Assembly (NCBI GenBank): GCA_007116765.1
Contig: SKHV01000168.1
Coordinates: 1 to 17,803 of the forward strand
DNA length: 17,803 bases
Origin: Prolixibacteraceae bacterium
Lineage (GTDB): Bacteria > Bacteroidota > Bacteroidia > Bacteroidales > Prolixibacteraceae
Direction: 5' to 3'
Part shown: positions 13,701 to 17,803 of the stretch, in pieces
Layout: the number at the start of each line of letters is the position of its first letter
Position numbering within the stretch: position 1 is the first letter of the stretch
Notes under the pieces: model-generated
The model's database searches: none
What the model saw: the letters and a program-made list of their open reading frames with translations, nothing else
Told to the model about the DNA's origin: nothing
Position numbers and translations under genes: made by a program

Positions 13701-15975
13701 ATTAGATGCACCAGTTTTTGGGACTGACGTGAATGTAATACCCGGCACATGGGTTGATGAGCTGGACGATTGCGAAGGCGAAATGACCTTTGAGTATTGG
13801 TGGCAAGCAAGAATAGATGGCGAAATAGTTGACAGTATTGCGATAAATTCTCCCACTTTCACTATAGCGGACACGCTTTGTGGTCATCAAATTCGTGTGG
13901 TCGAATATGTGTACGATAGCTATTGTGGAGGCGCAAATACTGCTACTGCTTTTGCAAAAAGTGACTGGTACAGTATTGAAAAAGCACAACAAACAATTTT
14001 ATTTGACAATATTTCAGCTCAGCCGTTCAGCTATAAACCATTAAAGTTAAGTGGTAGTTCATCATCAGGGTTGCCTCTTGTTTATCGCACTACAGCAAAC
14101 GATATTATCGACATAGTTGACGACGAAGTGTACATGAAAACTACAGGCCGCGCACCTATTTCGGCTTACCAACCGGGCAATAACTGTTTTCATGAGTCGG
14201 CAACGAGTTATAAGGTGCTTGTAATTGAAAAAGGTATTCAGGAGATTCTGTACAGTACCCATTATACAGCCTATTTGAGTCAGGAATGGACTAAGCTCAA
14301 CATTGAATCGAGCTCAGGACTGCCAGTCAGTGTGGAAGTAAGCGATACTTCGATAGCCTCTTATCGTAACGATACACTTTTTTTTAATGGAATTGGTTTT
14401 GTAAGCATCACACTTACACAAGCTGGCGATGAGAATATTGGTGCAGCAGATACAGTGCATTTTACAATCGAAATTCAGAAAGGAGTTCAATATGTCGAAA
14501 TAGATTACCAAACAGCATATGCTTTCAGTAACGAAGCTTATCCAATTGATATTGCACTGAGCTCAGGGCTCGAACCTTTAGTGCAAAGCTCCGATTCTAC
14601 AATATTTATTATCGAAAATAATACCTTAATCACTACCGGTACAGGCTTGGCTACAATCGAAATTTCTCATCAGGGTAATCATCAATACGAGGCTATGCCT
14701 GTTCAGTTTTTTCCGCTTGAGATTACTAAAGGAAATCAAAGGCTAGATTTTCAAATAGATGATAGTATTGAATATGGGAATCAGTATGCTATTCGCTACG
14801 AGTTGAGTTCAGGTTTAGATCTTGATTTGCATTCCTATTCTACAGACCTTCTTGAATTCGAGAATGACTTTTTTATAACTACAGGTGTAGGCAGTGCGTA
14901 TATTCACTATTCAAATTCAGGCAACTATTTATGGAATTTGCTCGATACTATAATTATTTTTAACGTTGAAAAAGCAAACCAACAGCTATATTTCCCCGAT
15001 TCGTTACATACGAAATTGCATAATGAGTTTGTCGAAATTGAGCACAAAACATCAGCTGGTTTATTGGTTGATTTTGAAATTGCAAATCCGCAAATTGCAC
15101 ATTTTAACGGGACTAATTTTGAATTAAACAATGCAGGTTCAACTGTGGTGTATGTGAATGAGTCCGGAAATTCATTTTATAACCAATATCGTAATCAATT
15201 TGTATTAGATGTGGAAAGAGGAACACAAATTATCGAAATTAAAAATATGCCGCCTTTAGTTTACGGACATCAAGCGTTTGATTTGAATGTTGAAATAAAT
15301 TCGGGTTTGCCGGTTAATATTCGCTCAAACAATGAAAAAGTATTTAGCGTGAGCGAACAAACATTACATGTTCACAGTGTGGGGAGTGCCGAAATCGTTT
15401 TTTCACAAGCGGGGAATGATAATTGGTACAGCACTATATTATCGCTTCATGTGTCAGTAAATAAAGCGGCACAGCAACTTTTCACAGACTTGCCCGATAC
15501 TTTAGAACAAGGATCATATAGTGCTGCCTACTTTTATTCTTCATCGGGGTTGGAAATTAGTAAGCTGCAAAGCTCTGACGAAAGTATTCTGCAAATTACA
15601 AGCGACTCGCTTTTTCTTACTGGCAACGGGTGGGTTGAGGTTGAAGCACAGCAAGAAGGCAACGAGAATTATTTAGCTGCAAATCAGTGGTTTAATTTTT
15701 ATGTGGATTACACCAATACACTAAAGAAGTTCGAGGATTTGACTGTTTCATTATTCCCAAATCCTGTGTCCGATGTATTGCATATTTCACTTAACGGCAA
15801 AGTTGATTATCCATTAAGTATTTCGGTTTTAAATGTGCTGGGAGGGCTAGTAAAGCAAACTGAAATGAATAGGTCTTTTTGTGTTATTGAAACAAGTGAT
15901 TTGAAAAAAGGAATTTATTTTGTGGTGCTTCGTTCACCAAACTATTACAAAATTGAAAAAATCACAGTCCATTAA
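10759..15975 (+). CDS. Secreted C10 (streptopain-like) cysteine protease with FN3-like and Ig-like repeats and T9SS sorting domain
   Basis: A 1738-residue exported protease. Parts in order: signal peptide MRVLSLFLLSLIITVSAYS; Spi-like prodomain (~20-150); peptidase C10 domain (~150-374) with SNWNQGRYFNEMAP, catalytic Cys186 in WIGCVGTAMAQIMKYWHYP, catalytic His325 in SGHAFVCDGY, and NWGWGG; a jelly-roll, adhesin-like domain (~380-528) ending in WMYVDNVTLTG; an FN3 domain (~530-625); two FN3-like domains of the YVRAFATNSEGTAYG type (~627-722, ~723-826); a cadherin-like segment with DFDGDTIQNV and PVNDPP (~827-975); a Cys-containing domain (~976-1074); seven Ig-like repeats (1075-~1650); and a T9SS C-terminal domain (~1661-1738) starting VSLFPNPVSDVLHIS and ending KGIYFVV, YYKIEKITVH. 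The frame also opens with TTG at 10726, but ATG 10759 gives a proper signal peptide. It probably reaches the cell surface and degrades proteins; substrates unknown. Confidence 0.93.
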   Translation: MRVLSLFLLSLIITVSAYSESVSKNEAQTIALAWINSVEQKDFSDSNIDALYVREFEGDTVLFVVAFDEDAWVMVSGTNRVEPVLAYSGNTPFNFNQIPIQLEEWMWSIEQEIDYAKRNRIQPDATLLEKWEQLRENEFRPATLKSAQTTVAPLLTSNWNQGRYFNEMAPPDAASSTGNGHTWIGCVGTAMAQIMKYWHYPQTGMGANSYTHPVYGHLSADFENSLYNWDEMPDVLTSGNAEVQKISYHAAVSVNMQFHPYGSGAFLEDALIAMPEYFRYNTSIYYVHRSRWDEDEAWEQLLRNELNSGRPIIYAGYNQTGSSGHAFVCDGYSGNYFHFNWGWGGASNGNFLLSALTPGGSNYTYTQSALLGIEPVLPKSISTPLVEDFETANTSFSLSGIVSVSSSESHTGNRSLQFSKPSFSSYSLNTASLTFLVPANGNLSFWVKRNTPDVSIYNNQKAVIKAQHGNSTLIEFFNGDFNDEQWVNYTADLAPYAGQIVRLVFKQQNFDNYREQWMYVDNVTLTGTNQNLAPFEPRVLSPENHITGVSFNPEVKWLGGDPNGDSLTYHVYFGNTQTPGFLGTTSDQRFAVSDLEHSTTYYWKIIADDGALQTESPLWSFTTQGIPPQVKTCGPQQISSNSATICGQILSDNGYPVISKGFAWSKVPFTLNPQASIENHDEDDLFYSQIENLEPYTNYYVRAFATNSEGTAYGEQLLVTTLPGKPVVSVATALDLKRTSAKIVANIERINDSVVSEKGIVWDLSSEFDVNSANTHYVEGRVEGIADFTALLNNLPGPDTLRYRAFATNSAGTAYSDEHLLVLTNNAPVVNLDPNNRSGSLGIHFNALAVEFMQGGIIADDDLTISDFDGDTIQNVQIILTNNVYNEEEFLVYTGSSEGVSVQGNNSHLLHFEKTADISNSDWENIIRHVEYRIEHHAPVSEILREVHVIVSDGYDQSQVAKAFVCIIPVNDPPVCHTPPALDAPVFGTDVNVIPGTWVDELDDCEGEMTFEYWWQARIDGEIVDSIAINSPTFTIADTLCGHQIRVVEYVYDSYCGGANTATAFAKSDWYSIEKAQQTILFDNISAQPFSYKPLKLSGSSSSGLPLVYRTTANDIIDIVDDEVYMKTTGRAPISAYQPGNNCFHESATSYKVLVIEKGIQEILYSTHYTAYLSQEWTKLNIESSSGLPVSVEVSDTSIASYRNDTLFFNGIGFVSITLTQAGDENIGAADTVHFTIEIQKGVQYVEIDYQTAYAFSNEAYPIDIALSSGLEPLVQSSDSTIFIIENNTLITTGTGLATIEISHQGNHQYEAMPVQFFPLEITKGNQRLDFQIDDSIEYGNQYAIRYELSSGLDLDLHSYSTDLLEFENDFFITTGVGSAYIHYSNSGNYLWNLLDTIIIFNVEKANQQLYFPDSLHTKLHNEFVEIEHKTSAGLLVDFEIANPQIAHFNGTNFELNNAGSTVVYVNESGNSFYNQYRNQFVLDVERGTQIIEIKNMPPLVYGHQAFDLNVEINSGLPVNIRSNNEKVFSVSEQTLHVHSVGSAEIVFSQAGNDNWYSTILSLHVSVNKAAQQLFTDLPDTLEQGSYSAAYFYSSSGLEISKLQSSDESILQITSDSLFLTGNGWVEVEAQQEGNENYLAANQWFNFYVDYTNTLKKFEDLTVSLFPNPVSDVLHISLNGKVDYPLSISVLNVLGGLVKQTEMNRSFCVIETSDLKKGIYFVVLRSPNYYKIEKITVH
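13981..15716 (+). repeat. Seven tandem ~82-residue Ig-like repeats within the C10 protease
   Basis: Units start at 13981, 14230, 14479, 14728, 14971, 15217 and 15463, giving spacings of 83, 83, 83, 81, 82 and 82 residues. Each begins with [KR]-[AG]-x-Q (KAQQ, KGIQ, KGVQ, KGNQ, KANQ, RGTQ, KAAQ), has a central S[SA]GL (NSGL in unit 6), and most end with a GN or GD turn three or so residues before an aromatic. The layout resembles the NKAxQTITF...SSGLP...GNxxY Ig-like repeats of bacterial surface proteins. The units are strongly diverged in DNA, so the array is old rather than a recent expansion. Confidence 0.85.
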
Positions 15976-16100
15976 ATTCTTAATTCTTTGTAAGAGCACT
16001 TTCTATACAAATCATTCTAAAATAAAAGTGTTAAACTTGCAATGGAAACTGCTGATTTTATCTCCAGTATCATAATGAAGTTTTTTTAAGTAAACATCTT

Positions 16101-17168
16101 ATGCAAATTAATAAACTTTTTGAAAGTAGTGTTGAATTGTTGAAACAAATAATTTCAACTCCTTCTTTGTCGGGTAGCGAGCAACAAGTGTCCGAAATTA
16201 TTCGTAAGCATTTACAACAATCAGATATTCCCTTCGAAACCAGCATGAACAATACCTGGTGCAAAAATAAACACTGGGATTTTCATAAGCCGGTTATTCT
16301 GCTTAACTCGCATATTGACACCGTAAAACCCGTGGATGGGTGGACTTATCCGCCATTTGAGGCAACGCTAGAAGGCGATAGAATAATCGGGTTGGGCAGT
16401 AACGATGCAGGTGCACCACTGGTTTCATTGTTAGCTGTTTTTAAGTATTACTACTCAATGCCCGATTTGCCTTATAACCTCATTTTTTCGGCTACTGCCG
16501 AAGAAGAAAGCTCTGGACCAAATGGTATGGCTCAACTGGTGAAAATTATCGATAAAGTCGACTTTGCTCTTGTTGGCGAACCTACTCAAATGAATCTGGC
16601 TGTTGCCGAAAAAGGATTGATAGTAATTGATTGCGTGGTAAAAGGAAAAGCCGGACATGCCGCTCGCGACGAAGGGGTTAATAGCATTTATTTGGCAATG
16701 AGCGAGATAGAAAAAATTGAAAATTTAAGTTTCGATAAAGTATCGCCTGTTCTGGGCAAAGTAAAAACTACTGTAACTCAAATTGATGCCGGATTTCAGC
16801 ACAATGTGATTCCTGATACTTGCAGGTTTGTTATCGATGTGCGAACTAATGAGTGCTATACAAACGATGAGGTAATTGAAATCATTACAGGTGTGCTTAA
16901 TTGTGAAGTAAATCCGCGTTCAACAAGGCTTAATTCTTCGGGTATCGAACTCACGCATCCATTTGTGAAACGGGTTCAGGATATGGGAATTGAATGTTAC
17001 GGCTCGCCAACTCTAAGCGACCAGAGTTTAATGCAATATAAATCGGCGAAAATGGGTCCTGGCGATTCGGCACGCTCACATACCGCAAACGAGTATGTGT
17101 TAATGAGCGAAATTAAGCAAGGCATTGAATTGTACATTAAGCTGCTAGAGGGGCTAATTCTTAAATAA
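16101..17168 (+). CDS. M20 family metallohydrolase (ArgE/acetylornithine deacetylase-like)
   Basis: A 355-residue cytoplasmic zinc amidohydrolase of peptidase family M20. Seen: metal ligand His71 in LLNSHIDTVKP, bridging Asp102 in GLGSNDAGAP, catalytic Glu134 and ligand Glu135 in ATAEEESSGP, Glu160 in LVGEPT, and the last ligand His327 in DSARSHTANEY. The dimerisation lid domain (~170-280) carries KGKAGHAARDEGVN and QHNVIPDTCRFVIDVRTNE. It most resembles the Bacteroidetes proteins annotated as acetylornithine deacetylase; Bacteroidetes use N-succinylated intermediates in arginine synthesis, so a succinyl-ornithine or succinyl-citrulline substrate is possible. There are no other arg genes in the window to support this. 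Start ATG 16101 fits the family. The 3' end overlaps the convergent kinase gene by 15 bases. Confidence 0.88.
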   Translation: MQINKLFESSVELLKQIISTPSLSGSEQQVSEIIRKHLQQSDIPFETSMNNTWCKNKHWDFHKPVILLNSHIDTVKPVDGWTYPPFEATLEGDRIIGLGSNDAGAPLVSLLAVFKYYYSMPDLPYNLIFSATAEEESSGPNGMAQLVKIIDKVDFALVGEPTQMNLAVAEKGLIVIDCVVKGKAGHAARDEGVNSIYLAMSEIEKIENLSFDKVSPVLGKVKTTVTQIDAGFQHNVIPDTCRFVIDVRTNECYTNDEVIEIITGVLNCEVNPRSTRLNSSGIELTHPFVKRVQDMGIECYGSPTLSDQSLMQYKSAKMGPGDSARSHTANEYVLMSEIKQGIELYIKLLEGLILK

Positions 17169-17803
17169 ATACTGCAAGTGGTCTAATGAATCATTTTTTT
17201 CAATGTCAGGTGTAGGAATGGTAAAACAAAATTTTGAGCCATTAGGTTTGTTGCTGGCACACCATATTTTTCCGCCCAGTAAAACTACATAGTTTTTTAC
17301 GTTAGCCAGTCCAAGTCCTGAGCCTCCCGTGATTTTGCTCATCACTTCGGTTCCTTGTCTGAATGGATCGAATATCAACTCCATTTCGTCTTCTTTTAAG
17401 CCGCAGCCCGAGTCGTTTACTTCAAATATGAAACTTTCTTTATGTGTTTTACACGAAAGTTCAATATATCCTTTGTCTGTGAATTTTAAAGCGTTATCAA
17501 GCAGGTTTTCGAGTATTAGTTTCAGCTTGTGTTGGTCGGTTTCAATTTCATATTTTTCATCATCAATACTGAAAATGAAATCGATGTTTTTTTTCAAGCT
17601 TTTTATCCTTTTCTGATATTTTCTGGTAGTTTTTTGAAGGAATTCCGACAACAAAAACTTTTCGTTTTTAATATTTGCTTTGCCGGTTTCCACTATAGCC
17701 AAATGGAAAATTTGATCGAAAAACTTCAGCAACTGTTCGCTATTTTGATTGATATAATGTGAGTAGATTTTTTTTGTTTTGTCGTCGGTGTGTTGCTCTG
17801 TAA
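17154..17803 (-). CDS. Sensor histidine kinase, C-terminal part (5' end outside window)
   Basis: The frame is open to the right edge, so 215 C-terminal residues are seen. The visible part starts in the second helix of the dimerisation domain (IYSHYINQNSEQLLKFFDQI, then FHLAIVETGK), which matches the segment just after the phospho-accepting His in HisKA kinases; the His box itself must lie beyond 17803. Then follows the ATPase domain: N box LILENLLDNALKF, G1 box VNDSGCGL, F box FDPFRQG, G2 box GGSGLGLANVKNYV, and NGSKFCFTIP. It ends about 18 residues after the ATPase fold, with no receiver domain at the C-terminus. The apparent first Met near 17732 is a TTG inside the helix and is not a start. 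Sensor input and partner regulator are not visible. Confidence 0.93.
   Translation of the reverse strand, partial: TEQHTDDKTKKIYSHYINQNSEQLLKFFDQIFHLAIVETGKANIKNEKFLLSEFLQKTTRKYQKRIKSLKKNIDFIFSIDDEKYEIETDQHKLKLILENLLDNALKFTDKGYIELSCKTHKESFIFEVNDSGCGLKEDEMELIFDPFRQGTEVMSKITGGSGLGLANVKNYVVLLGGKIWCASNKPNGSKFCFTIPTPDIEKNDSLDHLQYLFKN

Noticed and set aside
17529..17762. Forward open frames opposite the histidine kinase
   Set aside because: They are antisense to a clear kinase with all ATPase boxes; their Phe/Ser-rich products look like shadow translations.

Overview
The window looks like chromosomal DNA of a Bacteroidota member, most likely Bacteroidales/Marinilabiliales-like. The evidence is a textbook Bacteroidetes promoter (TTTG-N19-TAnnTTTG) in front of rplU, an almost complete lack of Shine-Dalgarno sites, a secreted protease ending in a type IX secretion (T9SS) C-terminal sorting domain, a DUF3109 protein, and a bifunctional-nuclease (DUF151) protein with a UVR tail. 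Base composition is AT-rich throughout. I see no insertion sequence, prophage, CRISPR array, tRNA or rRNA. Most of the window is housekeeping.

Layout. (1) 1-548 is the 3' part of gpmI (cofactor-independent phosphoglycerate mutase), closed by a rho-independent terminator. (2) 549-943 is non-coding and carries a short perfect hairpin and an imperfect inverted repeat of the CACAGAG type. (3) 944-2302 is an aldehyde dehydrogenase of the succinate-semialdehyde type, tail-to-tail with a small STAS/SpoIIAA-like protein (2696-2304). (4) 2833-3417 is a Cys-rich DUF3109 protein, convergent with the rplU-rpmA (L21-L27) operon; the two share one 19-bp perfect bidirectional terminator. (5) 4484-7361 is a tight forward run: DUF151 nuclease, CNT nucleoside transporter, thyA. 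After a 134-bp inverted-repeat element comes folA, then lon with its own terminator. (6) 10759-15975 is a giant secreted C10 (streptopain-like) cysteine protease with a jelly-roll, FN3-like domains, seven diverged ~82-residue Ig-like repeats and a T9SS tail. (7) 16101-17168 is an M20 (ArgE-like) metallohydrolase whose 3' end overlaps the 3' end of a convergent histidine kinase that runs off the right edge.

How the genes fit together. The CNT transporter, thyA and folA form a thymidylate/nucleoside block: nucleosides are imported, ThyA makes dTMP and dihydrofolate, and DHFR recycles the dihydrofolate. L21-L27 is the usual ribosomal pair. The C10 protease appears to be a stand-alone exported enzyme.

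The points most worth a second look are the inverted-repeat element between thyA and folA, which supplies the folA start codon; the repeat architecture of the C10 protease; the structured rplU leader; and the acidic C-terminal tail on L27. I did not find a convincing undescribed multi-gene system.
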